This document shows positions 27,296-37,068 of a DNA stretch of 64,000 nucleotides, piece after piece. This DNA is from Sphingobacteriaceae bacterium (lineage in GTDB: Bacteria > Bacteroidota > Bacteroidia > Sphingobacteriales > Sphingobacteriaceae): positions 33,391 to 97,390 of the forward strand of contig CANHCS010000001.1 in the NCBI GenBank assembly GCA_947459195.1, in the 5' to 3' direction. Each line of letters begins with the position of its first letter. Positions within the stretch are counted from its first letter, which is position 1. The translations under genes were made by a program, and so were the position numbers. The notes under the pieces were generated by a model, which ran no database searches, had not been told where the DNA came from, and saw nothing but the letters and a program-made list of their open reading frames with translations.

Positions 27296-28018
27296 ATGCA
27301 GCAAAAAAAACTGGAGGTTTGCCTTAGTCCTGCCTTATTACACCTTTACGATATTAAAGATAGCCTGGTGGTGGTGATCGATATTTTTCGGGCCACTTCT
27401 TCCATGTGCTATGGCATTGCCAACGGAGCCGAGGCCATTATTCCGGTGGCTACGGTGGACGCCTGCCGTTCTTATGAGCACACCGATTATTTGCTGGCTG
27501 CCGAGCGCAATGGCGAAGTGGTGGAAGGTTTTGATTTTGGCAATTCACCTTTTTCCTATACTGCCGAAAAAGTTAGTGGCAAAACCGTAGTGGTCACTAC
27601 CACCAACGGTACTCATGCCATTAATAAAAGTCGGGAAGCCCGCAAGGTGTTGATTGGTTCTTTTTTGAATCTCAGCGCTTTGAGCCATTGGTTGAAAAAC
27701 CAGCCACATGATGTTTTGCTCTTATGTGCCGCTTGGAAAAATAAAGTGAACCTGGAAGATACTTTGTTTGCCGGAGCGGTGGCTTACCAGCTGCAAAACG
27801 AAGGCTACAAGTTCGATGATTCAGCCATCTTGTCTGCCGATCTTTATCAAATGGCACAGGGTAATCTGGATGAATTTTTGAAGAAAACATCGCACAGCGA
27901 ACGCCTGAAAGAATTAAAAATTGAGGCCGATATTGCTTTTTGCCTTCAAATAGATCTGATCGATGCTATTCCTGTTTTGGATGGGGATCGCTTGGTGAAA
28001 CTAGTATTGTCGAAATAG
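27296..28018 (+). CDS. comB: 2-phosphosulfolactate phosphatase family protein
   Basis: ComB in methanogens and some bacteria hydrolyses 2-phosphosulfolactate; homologues are common in Bacteroidota, where the physiological role is unclear. The 240 residues contain VVVIDIFRATSSMCYGIANGA, LAAERNGEVVEGFDFGNSPF, VVVTTTNGTHAI and LLCAAWKNKVNLEDTLFAGA, all family hallmarks. It follows gcvT by 1 nt. The last 73 bases overlap the convergent 442-aa ORF at 27946, an unusually long overlap. Family confident, substrate not. Confidence 0.87.
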   Translation: MQQKKLEVCLSPALLHLYDIKDSLVVVIDIFRATSSMCYGIANGAEAIIPVATVDACRSYEHTDYLLAAERNGEVVEGFDFGNSPFSYTAEKVSGKTVVVTTTNGTHAINKSREARKVLIGSFLNLSALSHWLKNQPHDVLLLCAAWKNKVNLEDTLFAGAVAYQLQNEGYKFDDSAILSADLYQMAQGNLDEFLKKTSHSERLKELKIEADIAFCLQIDLIDAIPVLDGDRLVKLVLSK

Positions 28019-29274
28019 TTTTTAAGCAAATCTTGGTCAAATCTTTTGAATCCCATCTTTTTCGCTAGACTTGTATATTCTTTTTCTAAGTTCAGCAGAT
28101 TTTCATCAGAGCCAATTTTTAATTCTGCTTGGTAGTGAGCGATTAAATAAAACAATTTAATGTATTCTTTGTAAGAGTCTAAAACATGGTCGAAGTTAAT
28201 GAATTCTAGGTTCTTGAATCCTTGATGTGGCCGATCATTCGCGATATTCACAAAACAATACCCTATCAAATAAATACAATTCTCGGTGTAGGTCACCCAA
28301 TTGGTGTTTTCAAATAATTCTTCGTAATATTTATCGATTATTTTCTCTAATAGACTTATTCTCTTAGTTAAAATACAGGCTGGGAACAGTTCATAAAAAA
28401 ATTGGTTTTTTGCTTTATGTTTTTTTGCCAGGCTGAATATGAATTTTTCTTCTTCCATTATAAATGGCTTTGAAATCAATTGATAGCCGGTCCATCGTCC
28501 CAATAAAAGTGGATGGATTTCGGTTTCATTAAATTGATTCGAAATAATTTTGATCTCTTTTTCTCCTTTTAAATACCTATGATATTCGAAGATCAGACTG
28601 ATAAACAGATAATCACTTGCTACCGACTTCGTTTTGTCAATCAAGTAGTTTATTACCTTGCCGTATGTTCCATTTATCTCGGAGTAATCAATAAACAAAA
28701 AAGTATAAAACTGATTTAACTGCGTTGAATTAAATAGGAAGAGAAAATCTTCAAGGTCTATTTTTCTAAATAATAAACCTAATGAAGATGCCAACTTAAT
28801 TTGGTCTTCGTACTTTATGACTATACGATTTTCATTACTTAACAGCAGTTTTAGGTTGTTTGTGTTTTTCGAGCGGAAATTTGCAGTTAAAACACTAGAC
28901 AAGAAATGAATAAAATCTGGGTGTTTTTGTTGCGCCAACAACCATTGGAGGTCATTTTTTGAGATAAGATTCTCATTTTCGATTCTGTAAACCTGTTTCC
29001 ATAAATACCAATCTATATTCTTTCTACACTTTATTTGAAATTCGGCTACAGATGGGTACCCGCAGAACTCACACAGTGTTTGAAGGGTGTTGTTATTTGG
29101 TTTGCCAGATTTTAGAAACGAAAAAAACCTTCTAAGGGTATTAAAGCCAAGCTTCTTGTTTACAGAAACTTCAATAGCGTTTTGAAGTAGTTTCAAATCC
29201 TTTTGAGATTCGATTCCACCTCCCATTTTCTTTTCTAGTTCTAATTTCAGTAGTTCTAAATCCGATGCGTTCAT
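27946..29274 (-). CDS. Hypothetical protein with a Bacteroidota-type N-terminal helical (HTH-like) domain
   Basis: The product has 442 residues and no known enzyme motif. The N-terminal about 85 residues have a pattern recalled from many uncharacterised Bacteroidota proteins: LGFNTLRRFFSFLKSG (42-57) then TLQTLCEFCGYPSVAEFQ (63-80), which suggests a small DNA-binding or adaptor module. The rest is rich in Lys, Phe and Tyr and looks all-helical, possibly a repeat solenoid; no membrane helix or signal peptide. AT-rich next to its neighbours. Its last 23 codons lie in antisense to comB, so this end may be a read-through acquired when the gene landed there. Function unknown. Confidence 0.72.
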   Translation of the reverse strand: MNASDLELLKLELEKKMGGGIESQKDLKLLQNAIEVSVNKKLGFNTLRRFFSFLKSGKPNNNTLQTLCEFCGYPSVAEFQIKCRKNIDWYLWKQVYRIENENLISKNDLQWLLAQQKHPDFIHFLSSVLTANFRSKNTNNLKLLLSNENRIVIKYEDQIKLASSLGLLFRKIDLEDFLFLFNSTQLNQFYTFLFIDYSEINGTYGKVINYLIDKTKSVASDYLFISLIFEYHRYLKGEKEIKIISNQFNETEIHPLLLGRWTGYQLISKPFIMEEEKFIFSLAKKHKAKNQFFYELFPACILTKRISLLEKIIDKYYEELFENTNWVTYTENCIYLIGYCFVNIANDRPHQGFKNLEFINFDHVLDSYKEYIKLFYLIAHYQAELKIGSDENLLNLEKEYTSLAKKMGFKRFDQDLLKNYFDNTSFTKRSPSKTGIASIRSI

Positions 29275-29566
29275 TTATGGGCTATTTATGGGCTAATTTA
29301 TTGATTTTTTTGACTGAAGTTAGCACATCACAATTAAAACAGTTATTCAATGCAACCCAACACTCTTCTTAAAACCACATGTTTATACATTTTTTTGCTT
29401 CAACCAAATGTTAATCGCCTCTAAATACTTTAGTAACTCAACGAGAAGTAGTTTATGCTAAATGCCGAGATGAACCTTTAACTGCGCTCACTCTAAGTCC
29501 CTACATCTACCATACCAATGATATGTCAAACTCTGAACCTATTCATCAAAAAATAATTTAATCCTT

Positions 29567-30454
29567 ATGAAATACATTTATGTAATTATTCTGGCACTTT
29601 TATTTCAAGACTGCTCAAAGTCAGAGCTTGCTACTAAATCATCTGTTCCCGAAAAACCTGAAGTAAAACAAGAGGCCATACCTGTATTTACTGATATTCC
29701 TGATCAGAATTTTGAAAAGGCGCTCATCGAAAGAAAATTAGATACCATTTTAGACGCAAAGGTGAGGACTGTTAACATCATGTACATTGAACAATTGTTT
29801 TTAGATCGGGCCGGAATTACCAATATGACCGGGATTCAGGCCTTCAAAAATTTAAAAAATCTCAGTGTTTATAAAAACTCTGATCTTAAAACTCTGGACG
29901 TTACCCAAAATACGAAGCTCACAAATCTTTGTATCTCAGATTGCGATATCTCCACCATTGATATTTCAAAAAACACGGAATTGGTTGAGATCACTTTTCA
30001 AAATAGTTCGGGACCTACTACTCCATATGGTACTACTAAGGGTCTTATTTCTATAGACTTGACGAAAAATAAAAAGCTTGAGAAAGTTTATTTATGGGCC
30101 AATCGGTTAACCGCTCTGGATGTTAGTATGTGCCCAAATTTGGTAGACTTGTGGATAGGGGCAGGTGAGTCGCTATTAAATAGCGATAAAGGTGGTAATT
30201 TCATTGAATATCTCGATTTAAGTAAAAATCCCAAATTGAATGTGCTTATGGCAGATAATAATAAATTAACTTATCTAAACATTAAGGGTACTGCTAATAA
30301 TGGCCTTCCAAGAACTTGTGTAACCAAAAACAACCCAAATTTGCTTGAAATAAAGGTGACCAATAAAAAACGTGTTGACGATCATGCATATTATCTTAAA
30401 TCCATTGGTAATATTTGGTATACAAAGGATTCTCAAACTCAATATGTAGAATAA
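29567..30454 (+). CDS. Leucine-rich repeat lipoprotein
   Basis: A 295-residue product with an SPII signal (lipobox ending FQDC at residues 13-16), so it should be a membrane-anchored lipoprotein. After a linker and a short DIPDQNFEKALIERKLD segment typical of secreted Bacteroidota LRR proteins, it has irregular leucine-rich repeats from about 85 to 250, for example LTNLCISDCDISTIDISKN and YLDLSKNPKLNVLMADNN. Such proteins are usually binding or adhesion proteins; no ligand can be inferred. It is AT-rich and forms, with the 442-aa gene, a small accessory patch. The 292 bases upstream hold no further gene that I can see. Ends 1 nt before mazG, convergent. Confidence 0.83.
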   Translation: MKYIYVIILALLFQDCSKSELATKSSVPEKPEVKQEAIPVFTDIPDQNFEKALIERKLDTILDAKVRTVNIMYIEQLFLDRAGITNMTGIQAFKNLKNLSVYKNSDLKTLDVTQNTKLTNLCISDCDISTIDISKNTELVEITFQNSSGPTTPYGTTKGLISIDLTKNKKLEKVYLWANRLTALDVSMCPNLVDLWIGAGESLLNSDKGGNFIEYLDLSKNPKLNVLMADNNKLTYLNIKGTANNGLPRTCVTKNNPNLLEIKVTNKKRVDDHAYYLKSIGNIWYTKDSQTQYVE

Positions 30455-30781
30455 CTATTTCAGTTTTTCGTTATTCCGATGCCTTTCTGTATCGCGTTTG
30501 GTTTTCTTCTCGAGGTTTTGCTGTAAAGCATGAGTTAAATCAATGCCGGTTTGGTTGGCCAGGCAGATCAATACGAATAGTACATCAGCCATTTCATCAG
30601 CCAGGTTGACTTCCTCATCTGATTTTTTGAAAGATTGCTCTCCGTACTTGCGGGCCATGATGCGGGCCACTTCGCCCACTTCCTCCATCAGGATGGCGGT
30701 ATTGGTCAATTCGTTGAAATAGCGGATGCCCTTGGTTTTTATCCACTCATCTACGGTTTTTTGTGCTTCGGCAATGGTCAT
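30455..30781 (-). CDS. MazG-like nucleotide pyrophosphohydrolase
   Basis: The product is 108 residues of the MazG/iMazG superfamily of all-alpha NTP pyrophosphatases. The metal-binding series is visible: ILMEEVGEVARIMARK (ExxE within helix 2) and NLADEMADVLFVLICLA (ExxD in helix 3). Such enzymes clear non-canonical or excess nucleotides. It is the last gene of the metH-metF-rsgA-dtd cluster, 2 nt after dtd. Confidence 0.87.
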   Translation of the reverse strand: MTIAEAQKTVDEWIKTKGIRYFNELTNTAILMEEVGEVARIMARKYGEQSFKKSDEEVNLADEMADVLFVLICLANQTGIDLTHALQQNLEKKTKRDTERHRNNEKLK

Positions 30782-30783
30782 TA

Positions 30784-31236
30784 TTATTCCTTATTTTGGG
30801 TATCGATGAGGATGGTCACCGGACCATCGTTCAATAAACTAATTTTCATATCGGCGCCAAAAATGCCGGTTTCTACCTTGTTTTCGGTCAGTTTTTCCAG
30901 TTCCGCCTGCATGAATTCATACAGCGGGATAGCTTTATCCGGCCGGGCAGCCCTAATGAAACCTGGTCGGTTGCCTTTTTTGGTTTGCGCAAATAAGGTG
31001 AACTGGGAGATGAGCAAAATTCGGCCACCGATATCTGCCAATGAACGGTTCATTTGCCCGTCCTCGTCCGAAAAAATGCGCATGTTCGCAATTTTCTGTG
31101 CTAGCCAAACGACGTCTTCCTGGCTGTCATTTTCTTCTACGCCCAGGAGCACCAAAAATCCAGCTTCAATTTGTCCGGTAATTTGTCCTTCTATAGTACA
31201 GGAAGCGTGGCTGACTCTTTGAATAACGGCTCTCAT
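30784..31236 (-). CDS. dtd: D-aminoacyl-tRNA deacylase
   Basis: DTD removes D-amino acids (and glycine from tRNA-Ala) from mischarged tRNAs. The 150 residues start MRAVIQRVSHASC and contain the SQFTLFAQTKKGNRPGFIRAA region with the catalytic SQFTL, and the cross-chiral Gly-cisPro site near the end as NDGPVTILIDT. Complete. Sits 2 nt after rsgA and 2 nt before the mazG-like gene, so translation is probably coupled. Confidence 0.96.
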   Translation of the reverse strand: MRAVIQRVSHASCTIEGQITGQIEAGFLVLLGVEENDSQEDVVWLAQKIANMRIFSDEDGQMNRSLADIGGRILLISQFTLFAQTKKGNRPGFIRAARPDKAIPLYEFMQAELEKLTENKVETGIFGADMKISLLNDGPVTILIDTQNKE

Positions 31237-31238
31237 AA

Positions 31239-32159
31239 TTAGTTTCTTGTCTCGTTTCCGTGGTAAATGCTCAAGTAAGAATCGTAACGGCTAGGCTCAA
31301 TTTCACCATTTTCAAGGGCGGTTAAAACCGCACAGCCAGGTTCGTTTATGTGTCTGCAATTGTGGAAGCGGCAATCGCCCATCCGTTCTCTGAACTCGGG
31401 GAAAAGTCGGCCCAGCTCCTGCGGTTCAATATCAAAAACACCCAATTCGCGAATGCCCGGGGTATCGATCAAGTATCCGCCGAAAGGTAAACTATACATT
31501 TCGGCAAAGGTAGTGGTGTGCTGACCTTTATCGCTCCAGTCCGAAACGGCACCGGTTTTCACTTCAGCCTCCGGTAAAATGGCGTTGATGAGCGTTGATT
31601 TCCCCACCCCTGAATGCCCGCTGATGAGCGTGACCTTATCCTTCAATAGGGTTTTAATTTGCTCGATATTTTTCCCTTCCTTTGCGGAAACGTGGTAGCA
31701 GGGATAGCCCAGATCGGTATAGATTTGCTCGTACTCGGCCAGAATTTCGAGTCCCTCATCACTGAACAGATCCAGTTTATTGAAGATTAGACTCGCTGGA
31801 ATGTCGTATGCTTCGGCAGTAACCAGGAAGCGATCGATGAAACCTAGGGAGGTTCTCGGAGAAGCCAAAGTCACGATCAAAAATGCCTGATCGAGGTTGG
31901 CAGCGATGATTTGCGCCTGTTTGCTCAGGTTGACCGACTTACGGATGATGTAATTTTTGCGTTCCTCGAGTTGGGTGATTACGCCGGTTTCGAGCTCGGG
32001 CTCTAATTCAAATTCCACCCGGTCACCCACGGCAATGGGGTTGGTCGTTTTGATGTCTTTCAACCGGAATTTACCCTGAATACGGCAATCCACACGCTGT
32101 CCGGTATCGCTTAATACCTGATACCAGCTCCCGGTTGATTTGATGACAAGCCCTTTCAT
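31239..32159 (-). CDS. rsgA: Ribosome small subunit GTPase RsgA
   Basis: RsgA is a circularly permuted GTPase that checks late 30S assembly. The 306 residues contain an N-terminal OB domain, then the permuted motifs G4 FNKLDL (about 134), G1 ISGHSGVGKSTLIN (about 179) and G3 YLIDTPGIRELGV, followed by the C-terminal zinc site CRFHNCRHINEPGC (about 263-276). Order and length are normal. Between metF (36 nt upstream) and dtd (2 nt downstream). Confidence 0.97.
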   Translation of the reverse strand: MKGLVIKSTGSWYQVLSDTGQRVDCRIQGKFRLKDIKTTNPIAVGDRVEFELEPELETGVITQLEERKNYIIRKSVNLSKQAQIIAANLDQAFLIVTLASPRTSLGFIDRFLVTAEAYDIPASLIFNKLDLFSDEGLEILAEYEQIYTDLGYPCYHVSAKEGKNIEQIKTLLKDKVTLISGHSGVGKSTLINAILPEAEVKTGAVSDWSDKGQHTTTFAEMYSLPFGGYLIDTPGIRELGVFDIEPQELGRLFPEFRERMGDCRFHNCRHINEPGCAVLTALENGEIEPSRYDSYLSIYHGNETRN

Positions 32160-32195
32160 GTAAGGCCTAAATTACAAAAATCTTAGGCCAACGGC

Positions 32196-33152
32196 TTAAA
32201 AAATAGCTTCCGCGATACGTTTGGTCGGACCGGGATTACTCATGGTGTAGAAATGGAGTACCGGAGCCCCAATTTGGATGAGTTCCTTGCACTGGGCAAT
32301 CATCCATTCAATACCAACTTCTTTAACTTCGGCTTCACTTTTGCATTTGCTTACGGCTTCGCTTAAAGCTACGGGAATGTCGATATGGAACATCTTCGGC
32401 AGACTCACCAATTGCTTAGATGAGGTGATGGGTTTCAGCCCCGGGATGATAGGCACATGGATATCGTTTTCGCGACACATCGCCACAAAATCTTTGTATT
32501 TCTGTATATCGTAAAACATCTGGGTTACGATGAAACCGGCACCTAATTCTACCTTTTTCTTCAGGTATTTGAAATCAGTTTTTAGATTTGGCGATTCGAA
32601 ATGCTTTTCTGGATACCCTGCAACACCGATACAAAAATCGGTTTTGTAGGTATGATCGTGATCCTCGTGGAGGTATTTGCCTTGGTTCATGTCCATCACT
32701 TGTTTTAACAAACCAGTAGCGTGACTGTGTCCTCCGGGGGTGGGTACAAAAGCAGCATCCGCTTTACGGGCATCTCCCCGCAACACCAATACGTTATCAA
32801 TCCCTAAAAATTGGAGGTCGATGAGAGCGTTTTCGGTTTCTTCTTTGGTAAAACCACCGCAGATGAGGTGTGGTACCGCATCTACTTTGTAGCGGTTCAT
32901 GATGGCCGCACAAATGGCCACCGTTCCCGGGCGCTTGCGGTAGGATACCTTTTCCAGCAGCCCATCTTCACGCTCTTTGTAAATATAATCTTCGCGATGG
33001 TAGGTCACATCGATAAAAGGCGGGTTGAATTCCATAAGGGGGTCGATGGCATCGTAAATACCATTGATGCTATTTCCTTTAACTGGCGGCAGCAACTCAA
33101 AAGAAAAGAGAGTTTTGCCTTTGGCGTTTTGGATGTGTTCGGTGATTTTCAT
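32196..33152 (-). CDS. metF: Methylenetetrahydrofolate reductase
   Basis: MetF reduces 5,10-methylene-THF to 5-methyl-THF, the methyl donor used by MetH. The 318-residue TIM barrel begins with SFELLPPVKG (catalytic Glu), shows DVTYHRED, LVLRGDARKADA, IGVAGYPEKHFE, FIVTQMFYD and PIIPGLKPI, and ends in HFYTMSNPGPTKRI. It starts 1 nt after metH, so reductase and synthase are translated from one riboswitch-controlled mRNA. Confidence 0.97.
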   Translation of the reverse strand: MKITEHIQNAKGKTLFSFELLPPVKGNSINGIYDAIDPLMEFNPPFIDVTYHREDYIYKEREDGLLEKVSYRKRPGTVAICAAIMNRYKVDAVPHLICGGFTKEETENALIDLQFLGIDNVLVLRGDARKADAAFVPTPGGHSHATGLLKQVMDMNQGKYLHEDHDHTYKTDFCIGVAGYPEKHFESPNLKTDFKYLKKKVELGAGFIVTQMFYDIQKYKDFVAMCRENDIHVPIIPGLKPITSSKQLVSLPKMFHIDIPVALSEAVSKCKSEAEVKEVGIEWMIAQCKELIQIGAPVLHFYTMSNPGPTKRIAEAIF

Positions 33153-33153
33153 A

Positions 33154-36100
33154 TCAATAAGCTAAATTCGGGCTAAGCCATTTTTCGGCCTCTGCTAGTG
33201 GGATATTTTTTCTTTTGGCGTAATCTTCTACCTGATCGCGACTGATTTTTCCTAATCCAAAATAACGGGCTTCTGGATGGGCGAAATAATAACCGCTTAC
33301 GGCTGCCGCAGGATGCATGGCAAAACTTTCGGTCAATGAAAGTCCAATGGCTTTTTCTGCATCTAGTAATTCAAACAAGGTCTGTTTTTCGGTGTGATCG
33401 GGGCAGGCCGGATAACCCGGTGCCGGACGTATGCCACGGTATTTTTCTTTGATGAGTTCTTCTTTGTCCAGGTTTTCATCTGCGGCATAGCCCCAATAGT
33501 CTTTACGCACCAGTTCATGCATTTTTTCGGCAAAAGCTTCTGCCAGTCGGTCGGCAAGTGCCTTTGCCATGATGCTGTTATAATCGTCGTTTTGTGCTTC
33601 AAACTGAGCCACCAATTCGTCGCAGCCAATACCGGTGGTTACCGCGAAAGCACCGATAAAATCGTTTTTCCCGCTCTCTTTGGGTGCTACAAAATCTGCC
33701 AGACTGTAATAAGGTTCTTCAGCAGGTTTCTCAGCTTGCTGACGGAGGAAATGGAGAGTCCTCAGTCTTGAGTTCTCAGTCATCAGTTCCAAATCATCAT
33801 TAACCGCGTTTGCGGGCCAAAAACCAATTACTCCCTTAGCTTTTAACAATTTTTCGTCGATGATTCGATTTAACAAGACCTGTGCATCTTCGAAAAGTTT
33901 GGCAGCCTCTTGGCCTACTATTTCATCTTTCAAAATTCTCGGGTAACTGCCTCTCAATTCCCAGGTATGGAAGAATGGGGTCCAGTCGATATAAGGAACG
34001 AGGTCTTCCAGCGGAAAATCTTCAAAAACTTTGGTGCCTAAAAATTTCGGTTGGGCCGCTTGGTACCTTGTCCAATCGATGGGATATTTTTTTGCCTGAG
34101 CTGTAGCCAATTTGGTATAAGGTTTTTCCAACTGCTTTTGGAGGTGTGTTTCCCTGGTTTTGGCGTAATCTTCTCTAATTTCTTTGGTATAGCTATCGCG
34201 ATTTTTTTCGTTGAGGAGGTTGCTGCAAACCGTTACGCTTCGGGAGGCATCCAGCACGTGAACGGTTGGTCCGGAATATTGCGGGGCAATTTTGACTGCT
34301 GCATGGATGCGGGAAGTGGTAGCTCCGCCTATAATCAGCGGGATGTTGAACCCTTCGCGTTCCATTTCTTTAGCCAGGTGCACCATTTCATCGAGCGAAG
34401 GGGTGATGAGTCCGCTTAAGCCGATGATGTCAACCTTTTCTTCTTTCGCCCTGCGGATGATCTCTTGGGCGGGTACCATTACGCCTAAATCTATGATTTC
34501 GAAATTATTGCAAGCCAGCACCACACTCACAATGTTTTTGCCGATATCGTGCACATCGCCTTTTACGGTAGCCAACAGGATCTTTCCGGCAGTCTGCTGT
34601 ACACCATTTTTCTCAGCTTCAATGAAAGGCTGCAGGTAGGCCACCGCTTTTTTCATTACCCGGGCAGATTTAACTACTTGCGGTAGGAACATCTTTCCTT
34701 CACCAAACAGATCACCTACTACATTCATACCGGCCATCAGCGGCCCTTCAATCACCTCCAGAGGTTTGGGGTATTTGAGGCGAGCCTCTTCCACATCTTC
34801 ATCGAGGTCATCAATGATACCTTTTACCAGTGCATGCGACAGTCGTTCCTCTACCGGAGCATTGCGCCAGGCTTCATCTTTTACGATCACCTTTCCACTG
34901 GTTTTGATGGTTTCAGCGAACTCCACCAATCTTTCCGTGGCATCGGGACGTCGGTTGAGCAAAACATCTTCCACCAGCTCCAATAAATCTTTCGGAATTT
35001 CCTCGTAAACCTCGAGCATTCCGGCATTCACAATACCCATATCCAGACCGGCTTTGATGGCGTGGTACAAGAAGGCAGAGTGCATGGCTTCGCGAACCAC
35101 GTTATTTCCCCTGAAGGAGAAGGAAATATTGGAAACACCGCCACTTACTTTGGCCAGCGGCAGGTTTTGTTTGATCCATCGGGTAGCTTCGATAAAATCG
35201 ACTGCATAATTGTTATGCTCTTCTAATCCGGTGGCAACTGTTAAAATATTAGGATCGAAAATGATGTCCTGGGCCGGGAATCCGACTTCGTTCACTAAAA
35301 TATTATAAGATCTTTGACAGATTTCGATGCGTCGATCCAAGGAATCGGCCTGGCCTTGTTCATCGAATGCCATGACCACGACTGCCGCACCGTATCTTAA
35401 AATTTTACGGGCATGTTCCTTAAATATTTCCTCGCCTTCCTTTAAAGAGATGGAATTGACGATTCCTTTTCCTTGCAAACATTTCAATCCGCATTCAATT
35501 ACACTCCATTTGGAGGAATCGATCATGATCGGCAGTTTAGAAATATCAGGTTCGGAAGCAATCAGGTTTAGGAATTTGGTCATGGCCGCTTCCGAATCGA
35601 GCATGCCTTCGTCCATGTTTACGTCAATTACCTGTGCTCCGCCTTCTACCTGTTGGCGTGCTACGGTTAAAGCACCTTCATAATCGCCGCTCAAAATGAG
35701 TTTGGCAAATTTGGGTGAACCGGTAATGTTGGTCCTTTCACCAATATTTACAAAGTTGGTTTCGGGCGTAAGTGTGAGCGATTCTAATCCGCTTAAGCGT
35801 AAGTATTTTTCGGGATGGGCTGGTTTTCTTGGTGAATGGTTTTTGGCTTTTTCGGCAATGCATCCGATGTGATCAGGGGTGGTGCCGCAGCATCCGCCCA
35901 CAATATTCACCAATCCCGCTTTCATGAAATCTTCTACTAAATGGGCAGTTTCATGTGCCTGCTCATCGTAGGCGCCAAATTCATTAGGTAATCCGGCATT
36001 GGGATAGGCTGATATAAAACAAGCGGCTTTTTCAGAAAGTTCCTGAATATGTGGCCGCATTTCTTTGGCACCTAATGCACAGTTCAAACCGATGCTCAAT

Positions 36101-36825
36101 AAGTCGGCATGATTCAATGAATTTAAAAAGGCTTCTACGGTTTGTCCGGAGAGGGTACGGCCGCTGGCATCGGTAATGGTACCAGAGATCATGATCTCGA
36201 GGCGCTCGGCTTTTAGTTTTCCGACCTGTTTTAATTCAACTTCATATTTCTTGATCGCAAAGATGGCCGCCTTCGCATTGAGGGTATCGAAAATTGTTTC
36301 AATCAGTAAAGCATCCACGCCGCCATCCACCAATCCTTTCACTTGTTCCAAATATGCTTCCACTAAATCATCGAAAGTAACGGCACGGTAGCCCGGGTCG
36401 TTCACATCGGGCGAAATGGAAGCGGTACGGTTGGTTGGGCCGATGGCACCTGCTACAAAACGCGGTTTAGACGGGTTTTTTTGAGTAAATTCATTAGCTA
36501 CCTCACGGGCCAGACGAGCACCTTCGTAACTCAATTCATAAGCCAAGGGCTCCATCTGGTAATCGGCCAGTGAAATCCGCTGGGTACTGAAGGTGTTGGT
36601 CTCAATAATATCTGCCCCGGCTTTCAGGTATTCGGCATGGATGGCCTTCACCACATCTGGTCGGGTGAGATTCAGCAGGTCATTATTCCCCTTTAAATCA
36701 GAGGGATGATCCTTAAAGCGTTCGCCACGAAAATCTGCTTCACTAAGCTGATAACGCTGTATCATGGTGCCCATGGCACCATCAATCACTAAAATTCGTT
36801 GTTGTAATTCTTCTCGTAAACTCAT
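33154..36825 (-). CDS. metH: Cobalamin-dependent methionine synthase
   Basis: MetH moves a methyl group from 5-methyl-THF to homocysteine through cobalamin. From the ATG at 36825 the 1223 residues include all four modules: homocysteine/zinc domain (1 to about 330, with [11 protein letters not shown]), pterin domain (about 350-610, [11 protein letters not shown]), cobalamin domain (about 650-890, with [10 protein letters not shown]; the cobalt ligand His falls at residue 759, the same number as in E. coli) and the reactivation domain (to the end, with [15 protein letters not shown]). The start follows a SAM-I riboswitch by about 46 nt. An adjacent TTG at 36828 is less likely. First gene of metH-metF-rsgA-dtd-mazG. 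Confidence 0.98.
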   Translation of the reverse strand: MSLREELQQRILVIDGAMGTMIQRYQLSEADFRGERFKDHPSDLKGNNDLLNLTRPDVVKAIHAEYLKAGADIIETNTFSTQRISLADYQMEPLAYELSYEGARLAREVANEFTQKNPSKPRFVAGAIGPTNRTASISPDVNDPGYRAVTFDDLVEAYLEQVKGLVDGGVDALLIETIFDTLNAKAAIFAIKKYEVELKQVGKLKAERLEIMISGTITDASGRTLSGQTVEAFLNSLNHADLLSIGLNCALGAKEMRPHIQELSEKAACFISAYPNAGLPNEFGAYDEQAHETAHLVEDFMKAGLVNIVGGCCGTTPDHIGCIAEKAKNHSPRKPAHPEKYLRLSGLESLTLTPETNFVNIGERTNITGSPKFAKLILSGDYEGALTVARQQVEGGAQVIDVNMDEGMLDSEAAMTKFLNLIASEPDISKLPIMIDSSKWSVIECGLKCLQGKGIVNSISLKEGEEIFKEHARKILRYGAAVVVMAFDEQGQADSLDRRIEICQRSYNILVNEVGFPAQDIIFDPNILTVATGLEEHNNYAVDFIEATRWIKQNLPLAKVSGGVSNISFSFRGNNVVREAMHSAFLYHAIKAGLDMGIVNAGMLEVYEEIPKDLLELVEDVLLNRRPDATERLVEFAETIKTSGKVIVKDEAWRNAPVEERLSHALVKGIIDDLDEDVEEARLKYPKPLEVIEGPLMAGMNVVGDLFGEGKMFLPQVVKSARVMKKAVAYLQPFIEAEKNGVQQTAGKILLATVKGDVHDIGKNIVSVVLACNNFEIIDLGVMVPAQEIIRRAKEEKVDIIGLSGLITPSLDEMVHLAKEMEREGFNIPLIIGGATTSRIHAAVKIAPQYSGPTVHVLDASRSVTVCSNLLNEKNRDSYTKEIREDYAKTRETHLQKQLEKPYTKLATAQAKKYPIDWTRYQAAQPKFLGTKVFEDFPLEDLVPYIDWTPFFHTWELRGSYPRILKDEIVGQEAAKLFEDAQVLLNRIIDEKLLKAKGVIGFWPANAVNDDLELMTENSRLRTLHFLRQQAEKPAEEPYYSLADFVAPKESGKNDFIGAFAVTTGIGCDELVAQFEAQNDDYNSIMAKALADRLAEAFAEKMHELVRKDYWGYAADENLDKEELIKEKYRGIRPAPGYPACPDHTEKQTLFELLDAEKAIGLSLTESFAMHPAAAVSGYYFAHPEARYFGLGKISRDQVEDYAKRKNIPLAEAEKWLSPNLAY

Positions 36826-36871
36826 CAATCTGGGCGCTTATTTTACGAGAAGTCGGTGGAACTGACTGTCG

Positions 36872-36965
36872 CTTATCTTTTCCCTCTCGGGATAGAATGT
36901 AGCACCTTGTGGGTACAGGTTGCTAAGACTTCGTAGGGTCTATTCCCTCCGTCTTTCTCTATAAG
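36872..36965 (-). ncRNA. SAM-I (S-box) riboswitch upstream of metH
   Basis: Read on the minus strand, this 94-nt element has the S-box core in order: closing stem CTTAT...ATAAG, AGAGAAAGACGGAGGGA, GACCC...GAAGTCTTAGCAACC, and AAGGTGCTACATTC followed by a hairpin TCCC...GGGA. Positions and spacing fit the SAM-I consensus. A 7-bp hairpin (about 36851-36867) lies between it and the metH start, but I see no U-run, so the switch may act on translation or by another means rather than by a standard terminator. The initiation region starts exactly where the promoter predicts. Confidence 0.93.
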
Positions 36966-36970
36966 CAGTA

Positions 36971-37002
36971 CAAAAATGCAATTTTTATTGCTGTTTTGCA
37001 AA
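36971..37002 (-). promoter_or_regulatory. Promoter of the metH riboswitch transcript
   Basis: On the minus strand TTTG (37002-36999), a 20-nt spacer and CATTTTTG (36978-36971), one base off TAnnTTTG. RNA would start about 7 nt downstream, at the 5' edge of the SAM-I element. Confidence 0.65.
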
Positions 37003-37068
37003 TGGATGTACTTATGAATTAATCAGATTTTATTGAATGAGATACTGTACTGAAGAATATCATTAAAC

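Noticed and set aside
33363-35683. Long antisense frames inside metH (for example 33394-33771, 34292-34639, 35327-35683)
   Set aside because: They are shadows of a well-conserved coding frame and show no protein-like composition.
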